The notes under the pieces were generated by a model. The model did not search any database. It saw only the letters and a program-made list of their open reading frames with translations, and was not told the DNA's origin. The position numbers were made by a program, and so were the translations under genes. From Polytrichum commune (taxonomy: Eukaryota; Streptophyta; Polytrichopsida; Polytrichales; Polytrichaceae), in the NCBI GenBank assembly GCA_950295325.1, contig OX485806.1:56169169-56233168 (forward strand): 64,000 bases of DNA, read 5' to 3'. Of this stretch, positions 13,320 through 23,262 are shown piece by piece. The first letter of the stretch is position 1. Every line of letters starts with the position of its first letter.

Positions 13320-14030
13320 TCAGGATCGCTTAGATATCTTCATGCTTCCTGGATCATACTGTGGCAGGTATAGTAATGTCCTCGCATGAGGTGTAGAAAT
13401 CTGCCTCTGCTCCAATGTGTGTTTCCTATCTTCCATTGCCCTAGTAATGTATCCATGTAATTGTATTCGTTGGAAGGTAATTGGAAACGAATCTGGGTAT
13501 TTGCGGATGAGGGTTTGGTGGTGTTGATTTGCTTCATGGAGTTGGGTGGTCTCTTCCTGGGCTAACTTGTCCAGTGCCGTTAAAAACTCAGGGAAGTTTT
13601 CTGTTGCCATATCTTGTATCTCTTTTGCTGTTTCGAAGTCGTATGGTTCTATCTGAGGTAGAGAACTTCGGTTTTCGATGTTGGAGTAGAACTTAGTGTG
13701 ATGCTGGCTAATGTGTGTTAGCGCGCCTACACAGAATCGAGTGAGGTAAAAGGATGGATTGCCGATGTGATCTCTACTACCCCCTTTTGAGTGGTTAAGT
13801 CCTTCAATACCCACATGAATGTTATTAGATCCTTGGCTACTAGGTTAGCTCTTGTCCAAATTGCTTTGAATTGCTCCTTGGTTAGATGACTCTTCACCCG
13901 AATGTCAGGGAGGTTGCTTCGATGTAGAATTAGTGATTTGTATGCCTGATAGTACTAGAAGATGCTAATAGGTGGTGCCAGATTCCTCATTGTGGCCATA
14001 ATAGCACTCCCAGGAGGATCACCTCCAATG
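13320..14030 (-). CDS. Unidentified minus-strand reading frame, probably TE-derived
   Basis: A 164-residue frame runs from an ATG at 13814 to 13320. Similar protein-like sequence continues upstream to about 14030 in the same direction with one or two breaks (phrases such as LPDIRVKSHLTKEQFKAI and DLITFMWVLKDLTTQKG). It is hydrophilic and rich in Gln, His, Thr and charged residues, and I see no zinc knuckle, membrane segment or signal peptide. I do not recognise the family. It abuts the gypsy gag region, which runs the opposite way, so it is more likely part of another element than a host gene. A broken gag is one possibility. Confidence 0.35.
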
Positions 14031-14269
14031 CCCCCAAGAGGGGGAATAAGTTATGATACTGTCAACAACAAGGATGATGAACCAAAAACAAAACCAAGGA
14101 AATGAAGCCTAGCAAGGAGGGCATCAAGACGGATGGGAGAAAAAACAACTCTAGCCATGGCAAGGATACTACCCGCTAGGATCCCTGCCAACATCAATAG
14201 CCCCTCCCGAGAGGGTCAATCCTTGTAACTCAGGGATCAAGCTCCCCTTTCTAATATATGACCCCAAAT

Positions 14270-15404
14270 CAAACCCAAATTCACAAATCTGTAATTTCAA
14301 AAATTGGGCATATACAATGTGGGCGACATATGATGAGGCATTGATTAATTTATTCACATGTTCTTTGCGAGATAATCCATCTGAGTGGAATGAAAATTAT
14401 ACCGATACTCATCCACATCGTACTTTGGATAAGTTGTTGGACGCATTTACTAAGAGATTACAGGAAGGTGAAAACATATTACAAACGAGTTGATCTAGTA
14501 GGTCTTAAAAATGAAAGACACGGAGGATGTGGAGGCATATTACAAATGGTTGATCAACGTAGCAAACTTTTTAACTAATCGTCTAGATGACGAATGGTTG
14601 AACACATGTTTCTGGGCAGGCATACTAGATTACGTACTAGTAGCCACAGTTGGTATGGCCAAGAAAACATTGATCAGTTGAAAGGAATTAATCATGAATG
14701 ATTTGTGAAGAAAATGTTTTTGATGCAAAAAAAATCAAATTCCTTGGTGGATGGGAGTGCAACCAGTAGAAAATACAAATTTGGGTAATACAAGCTAACA
14801 TATGAGACATAAAGATTTGAATCCATTGTGCTCATGTTGTGGCGAAAGAGTGCATAAAGCATAAATTGTTGGGATAACCCGTAAAGTGCAAACTACTGAT
14901 CCAACATGAAGAAGCTTTCACAAGCTACTGTACATACTATGGGGACGGAACCAATTAGGCCTAGCTATAACCAAGACAACCAAGAAAAAAAGGTGGCCAC
15001 CATCCATACCAATTAATGGACCAAAATTTAGTTTCATATGTGGTAGTGTTGAACATTTCGCATTCCAATGTCCGTCTGGAATGCAAGCTTGCCAACAGTT
15101 TGGGCAACACCAATAGATAGACCAAGATCATTTGTCCCCAAGATCGGATGTGACACCAACCAATGTGGTTGGTGTAATAACCAAAAACAAAGCAAGGTTG
15201 GTACCAAAATAAATGGCATTCAGCAAGAAAGAACCGTTGATGGGTGGAGGTCATGATGAATGAAGGCAAGAGGAACAATTGAGGCATGGGTGCATCAAGG
15301 AAGTCCAACACCTTCAATAGGTAGAGAAACAAAAACTAGCCAAGAGGACGGATATGTGTTTGGTTCCAGTTGGACAAAGGAGATAAACATAATTTCTCCA
15401 CCAA
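14270..15404 (+). pseudogene. Gypsy gag with zinc knuckle
   Basis: Frames around 14310-14470 read WATYDEALINLFTCSL and then SEWNENYTDTHPH and TLDKLLDAFTKRL, a helical gag-like region. A CSCCGERVHK phrase at about 14835 and FICGSVEHFAFQCP at about 15030 resemble CCHC knuckles (C-x2-C-x4-H-x4-C). In the second the first Cys is missing. Stops and shifts separate the pieces. The CACTA element begins at 15405 inside the post-knuckle region. Confidence 0.6.
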
Positions 15405-15747
15405 CACTACTAGAAAATCATGACCAAATCAACAAAAAATCAACAGATCTTTGTCGATCCGGGCACTGCAATGACCGATTTCACTGATTTTTGAATTTTT
15501 GTAAAAATCAACAGTTTACTGCCTACATTTTTGTTGATTAGAATAGTACAATGACCAAATCAACAAAATTTTAGTAAATGTGAAATCTTTTTTGAATCTT
15601 TTTTGGAATATTCTAGGATCTATTGGAATATTGTAAAATCTTTTTAATTTTTTGCAATTTATGGACTTGTAAGTGTATGGGTATGGAAATAATTACGAAT
15701 TCAAAGGTGTTTAAATATTATAAATATTATATTAGTTGATAGTTAAT

Positions 15748-15831
15748 CATATATATATATATGTATAATATGTATATAATATATGTAACATATAATATAT
15801 ATATGTATGTATATATGTATATATATGTCTG

Positions 15832-15862
<31 letters not shown>

Positions 15863-16405
15863 GTATATGTATATATATATATATGTATATATATATTATA
15901 TGTATATAATATATGTAACATATATGTATACAATATATGTAACATGTATGTATATAATATATAATATATAAATATGTTTACATTTACAGTAAATATATAC
16001 AGTATATATTTACTGTAATTATATACAGTATATATTTACTGTAATTATATACAGTATATATTTACTGTAATTATATACTGTATATATTTACTTTAATTAT
16101 ATACTGTATATATTTACTTTAATTATATACGGTATATATTTACTGTAATTATATACTGTACATATTTACTGTAATTATATACTGTATATATTTACTGTAA
16201 TTATATACTGTACATATTTACTGTAATTATATACTGTATATATATTTACTGTAATTATATACTGTATATATTTACTATAATTATATACTTTATATATTTA
16301 CTGTAATTATATACTGTATATATTTACTGTAATTATATACTGTATATATTTACTGTAATTATATACTGTAATTATATACTGTATATATTTACTGTAAATA
16401 TATAC
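15748..16405. repeat. AT-rich microsatellite and 24-bp minisatellite
   Basis: Positions 15748-15970 are alternating TATA, TATG and GTAA blocks. From about 15985 to 16405 a 24-bp unit (TATATTTACTGTAATTATAC type) repeats about 17 times with few substitutions (CTTTAAT, TACATATT and similar variants). Open frames across it are low-complexity Tyr/Ile strings and not genes. Confidence 0.93.
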
Positions 16406-16469
16406 ATCAAGTAGGTAGTAAAGAGAAATTAGTGGCCTTATTCTAGAAAGGTTTAAAACACTCCGTTTA

Positions 16470-16690
16470 TATCATGTGTGATGTGATGACCTAGTGGTTA
16501 AGGCACATGTGTGGGTATCACTAGGTGCAAGGTTCGATTCCCGTGGCTGGCACCTTCGGCCTTGGCCTTGCCACCTATGTGAGTGGTAGGTAGTCTATAC
16601 TTGTAGGTGAGGTATATGTTGAGGGTTACTTGGGAGGGGTTAGGAATTGCAGATCTGACATTTATTCATTTTTTATTTTTTAATGTTATA
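16470..16690 (+). mobile_element. tRNA-derived SINE
   Basis: An RNA polymerase III A box, TGACCTAGTGG (16487-16497), and a perfect B box, GGTTCGATTCC (16531-16541), lie 33 bp apart, as in tRNA promoters. The flanks do not pair into an acceptor or T stem, so this is not a tRNA gene. An unrelated body of about 120 bp follows and ends in a T-rich and TA-repeat tail near 16660-16700. That layout is a SINE. TSDs are unclear because both flanks are AT repeats. It is nested inside the CACTA element. Confidence 0.72.
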
Positions 16691-16948
16691 TATATATATA
16701 TATATATAATAAGTTTTTTTTAAAAAATATTTTTGTGACCATATCAACAGAAAAAATCAACAAAATTGTGTTACATCATGTCCAGGTCAACGCGTCCTAA
16801 GTAACAACCGCGACCAACGCCTTTCTGTTGATCCGGACGCAAAATTTTCTACTAGTGCAAATGGGTGGGATCACCAAACATAGATCATGACAGTCAAGAT
16901 AGGCTGGAACTAAGTGTATCAGAACCTATAAACTACGAGGTAGGTGAA

Positions 16949-17911
16949 TGTTGCGCACCTCTCCATGAGGAGTGCCCAAAACACCATGGGCACGAGGGGG
17001 ACCCCGGAGTGACACTTGGGACTTGTGGCGCCGTTGGTGAAAGGGCCCAAGTGATCTTAGTGTAGGTGAGGGCCCCGGGCGTTGAGATCGCTTTTCACCC
17101 ACACAAAATAAGAGGCACAAGGGTAAGGCCATGAGCTACGTGTAGCTTGTAGTGTCGTGATTCTAGAATGCTCAAGAACACCTCAATCGGAGGTGTGAGC
17201 TAGGAGTATGGCAGTTTGAGTGGGGCGCTGTTCTGGTACAGCAGTGGCCTGGGAGTGGCTCCCGGGACTACCAAGGTTTGAATAGGCATAACTTCCTCAA
17301 TACTTGCCTAAATGAGGAAAATGAGGAGTCCATCGGCGTCTACACAAAACGTAGATGACAATGAAGTGGTTGCTTCTTAGAATCAGACATCATAAAAGGA
17401 CGTTATGGTGATTTGAAGATGCTAGGGGCTCCTAAACCCCAACGGCTAAGGGGAAATGTTTACTTGGCCCCAATTCTTGAAAGAGAGACAAAAGGTTTAT
17501 TTGACGGTGGGGTAGGGGCCCTATGTAGAGTGCTAGAAGCTTATATGGGTGAGGTGGTGTGGCCAAACCCACCCGAGGCTGAACGACACGGCCTCCATGG
17601 GCATTGGCCCAATGTGAGGACATAGTTGCCTAGTATGGTTCGGGTTGTTGTAGTGTTGCTCCGGTAGCGCGATGATCGATAGAAAATTGGACTTCCATGG
17701 ATGGAAGTCCATATTTAAGAATTGGTTACCAATTAAGGGGTGAGTCCCAAAAGCAAAAAACGGGGGTTGGTTTCCCTCTTATGAACTATAAGGTCTAGGG
17801 TAGGAGGAGCTAACCATTAGCATGGTGGAATGCAAAAGGTTAGCGCTTGTGACCCTTGTTAGAAATGAAATAGGTCAATATAGTTAAGGGAAGCTAGCGA
17901 GGGTTGTGAAA
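16949..17911 (+). repeat. Solo LTR, 963 bp
   Basis: It begins TGTTGCGCACC and ends GGTTGTGAAA (final CA mutated to AA, judging from the 5.0-kb copy, which ends GTGACA). The flanks are GTGAA (16944-16948) and CTGAA (17912-17916), a 5-bp duplication with one mismatch. No internal region or second LTR is present, so this is a solo LTR left by recombination, inserted in the gypsy gag-to-protease interval. The frame at 17413-17625 and others across it are coincidental. Confidence 0.8.
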
Positions 17912-18105
17912 CTGAAGGTGGTCCGGCAAATTTGGAGGCGTTTTTTGCCTTGGTTACAAATTAAGTATTTTAAAGTGAATGCACATTATCTTTAGATCAA
18001 CTATTATAGTTGGCACCAAGGTTGAAAAACTGCATCATGAGGCAAGCCGTTCATTCCTGGACTCTAAAAACAACACCAACTTAGGCGTCTACAAAGACGA
18101 GACTT

Positions 18106-18155
18106 GTATGCGAGCGATGGGCGGAGAGCGGAGAGCAGAGAGCAGAAAATGGAGA
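18106..18155 (+). repeat. Left terminal inverted repeat of element 1
   Basis: GTATGCGAGCG, then an ATGGG interruption, then GCGGAGAGCGGAGAGCAGAG. The purine-rich GGAGAGC heptamer is repeated. The inverse complement of the right end shares GTATGCGAGCG and the same heptamers, without the interruption. Confidence 0.75.
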
Positions 18156-19049
18156 CCATAATCCAAATATATATATTTTTTCTTAATTTATCTCACAAAA
18201 TTTAGCAGTTTGGAATATATTCCGAAAATATTCCAACAATATTTATATTTTTGGCCAAATTTTGAGACCTTTAACCGTGGACCCAGGGGGTTTAAAGATT
18301 GATAAATTCCTATTTTTTTCCTATTACCGTGCTTTCACTTTCCAGTAATATTGGTTGATTTAAACTATTTTTTTTAACGGGTCTGTTTTTGTTTTCTTCT
18401 ACAGGATGAGTTTCATCTATTTCTTCAAAGGTCGTTTCTCAAGGGCGCCAAACACCTTTCTCAGGGATATATAACCTTGGGCTATGGTGGATTTTTTTTT
18501 CTATTGATTTTTTGCTACCTGGTCACTATAGGGTTGGGCTATCTACTGCTAGGAATATAGATGAGGACGGAGGTGTTGCTGTTTCACTTGGTGACTGCGT
18601 AGGCCTGTTTCAACCATATGTGGAGGGTGGGAAAGAAGAGCAGGTGGAGGTTTGTAGTGTGGGAGCCCAATATTCTACAGAAATATGGAAGTACGGAAAT
18701 ACGGATCCATTTTCCGTATTTTACCCTGCTCGTATGAGGACAATAGGGTCTCTTAGGGTAAATTAATTGTACTAAGAAATAGGGCGTTCTAAATCCGCCT
18801 CGCACGATAAAAATGATAAAAAAAGGTACTATTACCGGTCCGGCAAATTGGACTAGGAGGACCGTATGATTATGGCCCGGACCGCTGGTCCGGACCAAGT
18901 AACGGTTACGTCACGTTTACCCAACGGTCTGGAAGTGGAGAGCCAGTTGGTAACGACGGTTACAACGGACTTGTGGCGGTTGGGGGAAACCGTTGGTAAA
19001 CCGTCGGAAGACGGTTGGCAACCGTTTTCCGTTAAAACGAATGGTAACA

Positions 19050-19130
19050 GGGGAAGGAAGAGGGAGGAAGGATATTTAAGGGTCCCTTCCTTCTCCCCAC
19101 TTTTTTGCAAGAGGAAAATTTGTTGAGAGA
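19050..19130 (+). promoter_or_regulatory. Possible TATA-type promoter of the LTR-borne frame
   Basis: GATATTTAAGG at 19071 resembles a TATA box and lies about 230 bp upstream of the first ATG (19304). Before it are several inverted AACGGTT/AACCGTT phrases (18900-19030), such as AACGGTTAC, AAACCGTTGG and GACGGTTGG, which could be regulator sites. No transcription evidence; inference from motif and position. Confidence 0.35.
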
Positions 19131-19303
19131 ACGAGTGGTGAGGTTGTTTTTCGAGCCGCCAGCCGTTGGATTGCTGGGACTCCGCAATTTCTAGTTACCG
19201 GCAGTTGGCTTGCCGGGACTCTGTAGCAATTAAGCGGAAGAGAGGGAACCCGAAGGGGAGAGAATTTCCGTAGTTGTGACAGAGGTTGAGAGAAGAAAGG
19301 AAA

Positions 19304-21344
19304 ATGCCGGAAGCACGGGAAGAGGATCGGAGGGAACCCATCCCGATTCCGCTCAAAGCCCTCATCCCTACAATTCCGAGAGAGGACGGGGAGCTGTAGG
19401 AGCTAGCAGAGGATCTCCGGGTTATGGGTTGCGAGGGTTTGCTCGCCAAACCCTGGAACCTCCGAGCGGAAGATATCCTTCGGGAATTCAAGTTCGAGAG
19501 AGGGAATCAATGGCTGGGAACTAAAAGGAGGGATCCGGATAGTTGGACTCCGGAAGTCTGGAATAGGGTTTACGGGTTTCCGAGAGGAATTGCAAAGGGA
19601 TGGGCCGGCCGCCGCGATGGCCTGTTCGCCGAAAAGTTTAGAGGAGACGCGGACCCGAAGGACGGCTTCCACCCCGGGAACTGCCGGAACCTTAGAGAGC
19701 GGAGGGTATTAGAGTTCCTCATGCCCATCCTTAACCCGGACAAGCCTAAGCGGATCAGCCTTACCATGGCTAACACCCTGTTCGGTGCTATGTCCGGAGT
19801 CCGGCCCGTGAATTGGGGGTTGATTATTCACGAGGTAGTAGGGCGGGCCCTCCCCAATGTAGGCCAGAAACCCTCCTTCCTCTCCCCCTTCATTCTGCAC
19901 CTCTATCAGCACTTTGACCGAGGAGGAGGACATGCTGACTATAGCGGCGGACGAAGTCACCTACAAGCTCCATCCGGAAGTCGGAGACATCGAGACGGAA
20001 ACCTCAAGAGAACCCATCATTCCGGAAGCGCCTCCTTCTTCACCCGAAAGTCCGCCGCCGACCCTCCAGAGACCAACCTCTCCTCCCCCTCATTATCATT
20101 CGGAAGCCGGACCTAGCCGGGAGACCACTTGGCGGAACGTGGATCTCTCCGCTTGGGACTTTCCGGAAAATCCCTTCAAGCGGGTCCAGGAGGGGCTGGA
20201 GGATCTGCAGAGCCAATACTTCCGATTGGAACACATCGCCCGGGGAGCGAACCAGGCCCTGGACAACTGCGGACCCAGAAATATTCTCCGTTAGTTGGTG
20301 AAGATGGCGGATAGGAAGGAGCTCGAGCAAGCCAAGATGGAAAACGCTCACCTCACTGCGCAGGTAGCGGCCATGACTCAGGATCTGAGTAAAAACAGCG
20401 AGGAAATCCGGAAGTACCACGCAGAGCTCGCAGTGGTCTTCAGCCGGATCCGGGAGCTGGTGGGGCATCCGGCAGAGATCGTCAACAAGGCGCATCTCTA
20501 CGACCGGATGATGGAGTCCGGAGAACCAGCTTCCGCTAGGCAGGCCCTCCCCATCCTCGTGAAATACTCACGGACGATGAAGGATCTCCTGGCGGAAATC
20601 TAGAAGGTGGTTCCGCTAAGCGGCACACCCCGGCGGGTACTCTATCCGGGTCCGCCTGGGTCACCAACCGGAACCCTCTACGAGGTAGTTGGTGAAGTCG
20701 CCCTGGTCCAGAATCCGCCAACGGCTGCAGGATCCAGCCAGTAGGGAAGCGGCTCTCAGCCTGCCAGTTCCGGAAAAGCTCCGGAAAGGATCCGCTCTTC
20801 CCAAGTGAGGCGGAAGAGCACCGGGTCTGTTAGATCCGGACGAGGCCAATCCCCTGTTCCGCAGACCTCGGATCGGTCCCGGACTCCGGACAGAGCTCGG
20901 ACCCCTATAAGGCACCGAACTCCGGATCGAGAGGCGACTCCGAGTAGGGGTAAGGCCCCTATCACCCAAGCCTCGCCGTCGTCTCCTCCGAACTGCCAAA
21001 TGGTGAACACATTCCCTCTGCCACCCTCAAGGGCGGCCTCCACCAAGGATCCGCGGACTACCTCGATCTCGGGCGGACAGAATCCGAAACAGCGCACCGG
21101 AAGCGATCCTTCCCCGATCCGCAGCGTCCGGAAGGGAAGTACAGTTTCCGAAACACCAGGTTCCGAAACACCACGGACAGAAGGAGCAAGGGACTCGGAG
21201 GACAAGATTGCCCCTTCTCCAAACATGAGGAGGATGCTTACGCGACTACAGAAGGCAACGCCGGGAGGGGGCTCATCCGCCGTCAGCGGCCTCGGCAGCC
21301 ATTCGAAGGAGGGAGCAGCTCAGAAGAAGCATCGCTCTTCTTAG
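19304..21344 (+). pseudogene. Long reading frame inside the solo LTR, gag/transposon-protein-like
   Basis: From the ATG at 19304 a frame of roughly 680 codons can be followed. The N-terminal half is globular (WTPEVWNRVYGFPRG, LEFLMPILNPDKPKR, NWGLIIHEVVGRALPN), in the style of plant transposon proteins of unknown function. The middle is proline-rich, followed by a predicted coiled coil (about 20300-20420, AKMENAHLTAQVAAMTQDL) and a Ser/Arg/Pro-rich basic tail that could bind nucleic acid. It is broken by four in-frame stops, all TAG (19397, 20292, 20601, 20742), and one frameshift near 19912. It ends in TAG at 21342. AATAAA-like signals follow at about 21420 and 21630. I cannot name the family. 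Confidence 0.55.
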
Positions 21345-21794
21345 CTTAGGACGGTAGTTAGATTAGTTAGGCAGAATAGAAATAGGAAGATAGGACTTAG
21401 GAGTTTTTGGAAGTTGAGGAATAAAATTCTCCCTTGGGTTTTGTCAGCGGAAAATTTGGATCTTGATCCAGGAAATCCGGGAGGATGGAAGCAGTTAGGG
21501 TTTTTTTAGGGGCGGCCGCTTGGGCCGCCGCCTTCAGATTAGGGATTTTGGGCCTCTACTTAAGGCTGAATAAGGAGCTGGAGAGGGGTTCCTTCTCCAT
21601 TGTTGTATTTTGATTGCTCCTACTCTAATAAACTCCTTGATTTCTCACTCCTTGACTTTCCTTGATTGATTTTGTGTACGAATGATTCGGAGATCGTTAG
21701 CGGAGGAGAGAGAGCATGAGGGGATAGGACTTCTGGATAGGACATGGGAGAAGAGACCCGGATCAGATCTAGTTATTACCTTGCAAATCCTCTC

Positions 21795-22270
21795 TGTGTG
21801 TAGTGGGAGGGAAACCTCACTATTCCGGATGGTTGAGTAATGTCTAGGTGGGATAGCCGCTGGGAGGATTGGGTGAGATCCAGAAGGGATCCGGACTTGC
21901 GCCGTCCGAGCTTCTGAAGAGGTCCCACCACCCTTAGACGAACCAATCAGGAAAGTGGTACGAATCGCCCAGTTAGCTCAGATTTAGTAGAGCCCAAGGT
22001 AGTGGTAGCCGGATCGATCCGTCAAAAGGAGGAGGGAAGGACCGGAACAGTTAGGATTCCGGGTCGGAGGCCATCTCCGGAATGTAGTGGGAAGGGGACC
22101 TCATTGTTACGGATGTCTGGGTAACGTCTAGGTGAGATAGCCGTGGGGAGGACTGGGTAAAAATCCGGAAAGGATCCGGACTTGCGCCAATCTGATCTTC
22201 TGAAGAGGTCTCACCGCTTTTGGACGGGACAATCCGGAAAGTGGTACGGATCACCCACTTATCCCGTCGA
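21795..22270. repeat. Tandem duplication, about 265-bp period
   Basis: The blocks at about 21800-22000 and 22065-22265 share TGTAGTGGGA, ACCTCA.T.TTCCGGAT-like text, TGGGATAGCCG, GGATCCGGACTTGCGCC, TTCTGAAGAGGTC and AAAGTGGTACG. They have diverged by many substitutions, so this is an old duplication in the 3' part of the solo LTR. Confidence 0.75.
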
Positions 22271-22751
22271 GTCAGATCTCCGGGTGGAATCCGGAATACT
22301 CCGGTCGTTGTAGTCCTAAGATATAATCCGGATTTCCTTGTGTGACGTACCAAGACGGATTTGGCCAATCCGGATTAGTTGTGAGGGAATATCTGGATCC
22401 CAATCTTATAAGGGACGTCTTCACCGGAAGAAACCAACTATTCTAGAGGGTAGAACGTAGAGGGGTAAATCTGGACCATAGGGGTGAGTAAGTATTATAA
22501 TTAGGACCTAAAGATACAATCCGGAAAGGCAAACTCCGGAGGAGGAAGAGTTTCCAAAAGACCGGAAGGCCGGAAACTAGGGTTTTCGGAAATTCGGCTA
22601 AGGAGTGGAAGATAAGTGGGTACGGGGAGTTCTCAACCTCCTACACTTCACAGAATCCCTGGATGATACTAGGGTCATCTGGACAAAACCGGATTAGGCA
22701 CTTAAAAATGCCAATCCGGATATTTTGGTGTTCGTGTGTTCCCACATGTAG

Positions 22752-23262
22752 CCAGGGGCTTGAAGTGATGGGGGTTGGAAAAATCCCCCCGGGAAACACT
22801 TAGTGGGTTGAGGGGACGAGGTCCATTGTTGAAACGTTCCCACCTAGGACAAATGCCAAGTGTGGTGCCAAAAATGGACGTGAATGTAGTTTGTCCTGTA
22901 GTGGAGCCGAAGGTTCGTAGTTATGCCGAAATGGCAAGGGGCAAACCAAAACGCATTAAATTCAATCAATGAAACCAAGTGAACAACCATTGATTGGAAA
23001 ATATAAAGCGATACATAGTACCAATAGTGCATTGGTGGGTGCTTACAAAGTAGTCGTGCATAGTGTACTTGTGCTAGGTGGCAAGACATTAGTGGTTAAA
23101 GATATAGATACACAATGCAATCAATGTGAATGACAAGACCCTTTATATTGAAAAAAAAAACAATATGAATCTTATATTGTTGACTCAGTTCATGTCATGA
23201 CGAGGGAATTTTGAGTGGCCACCGTCCTTTGACAGAAGTCTAGGTTGTTTGTAAATTGCCTC
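22752..23262. other. Element 1 sequence with no recognised gene
   Basis: A stretch between the solo LTR and the transposase 3' end. A 65-residue plus-strand frame (22775-22972, with KVRSYAEMARGKPKRIKF) looks protein-like, but I cannot assign it and it lacks continuation. A poly-A run occurs at 23150. Confidence 0.35.

Larger units (their letters stand above)
15405..16857. mobile_element. Non-autonomous CACTA (En/Spm-type) transposon
   Basis: The left end is CACTACTAGAAAAT. The right end, ATTTTCTACTAGTG, is its inverse complement except for one base. Both ends are flanked by the 3-bp duplication CAA (15402-15404 and 16858-16860). The CACTA terminus and 3-bp TSD define this superfamily. Subterminal motifs recur near both ends (GACCAAATCAACA, GATCCGG, CAACGC-like). 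At 1,453 bp it holds no transposase. Its interior is filled by AT-rich tandem repeats and a SINE. It sits in the gypsy gag. Confidence 0.92.
18658..22746. repeat. Very long (4.09 kb) solo LTR carrying a reading frame
   Basis: The left edge is TGTGGGAGCCC and the right edge GTGTTCCCACA, giving TG...CA ends with a 7-bp inverted TGTGGGA. The 5-bp duplication TGTAG flanks it exactly (18653-18657 and 22747-22751). GC content rises sharply inside and the hexamer TCCGGA is very frequent, unlike the AT-rich surroundings. No internal direct repeat of the left edge is seen, so it is not a short element with two LTRs. A solo LTR is the simplest reading; a large non-autonomous element that has lost one LTR is possible. 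It contains one long, broken reading frame (19304-21344). Confidence 0.78.

Noticed and set aside
15727-15964. Tyr/Ile-rich small proteins on both strands
   Set aside because: They translate a TA/TG microsatellite.
16480-16552. tRNA gene
   Set aside because: A and B boxes are good, but the acceptor and T stems do not pair and the sequence continues as a SINE body.
16949-17911. Pairing 5055-5521 and 16949-17911 as two LTRs of one element
   Set aside because: They are in opposite orientation and each lies in different surrounding sequence, so they are separate insertions.
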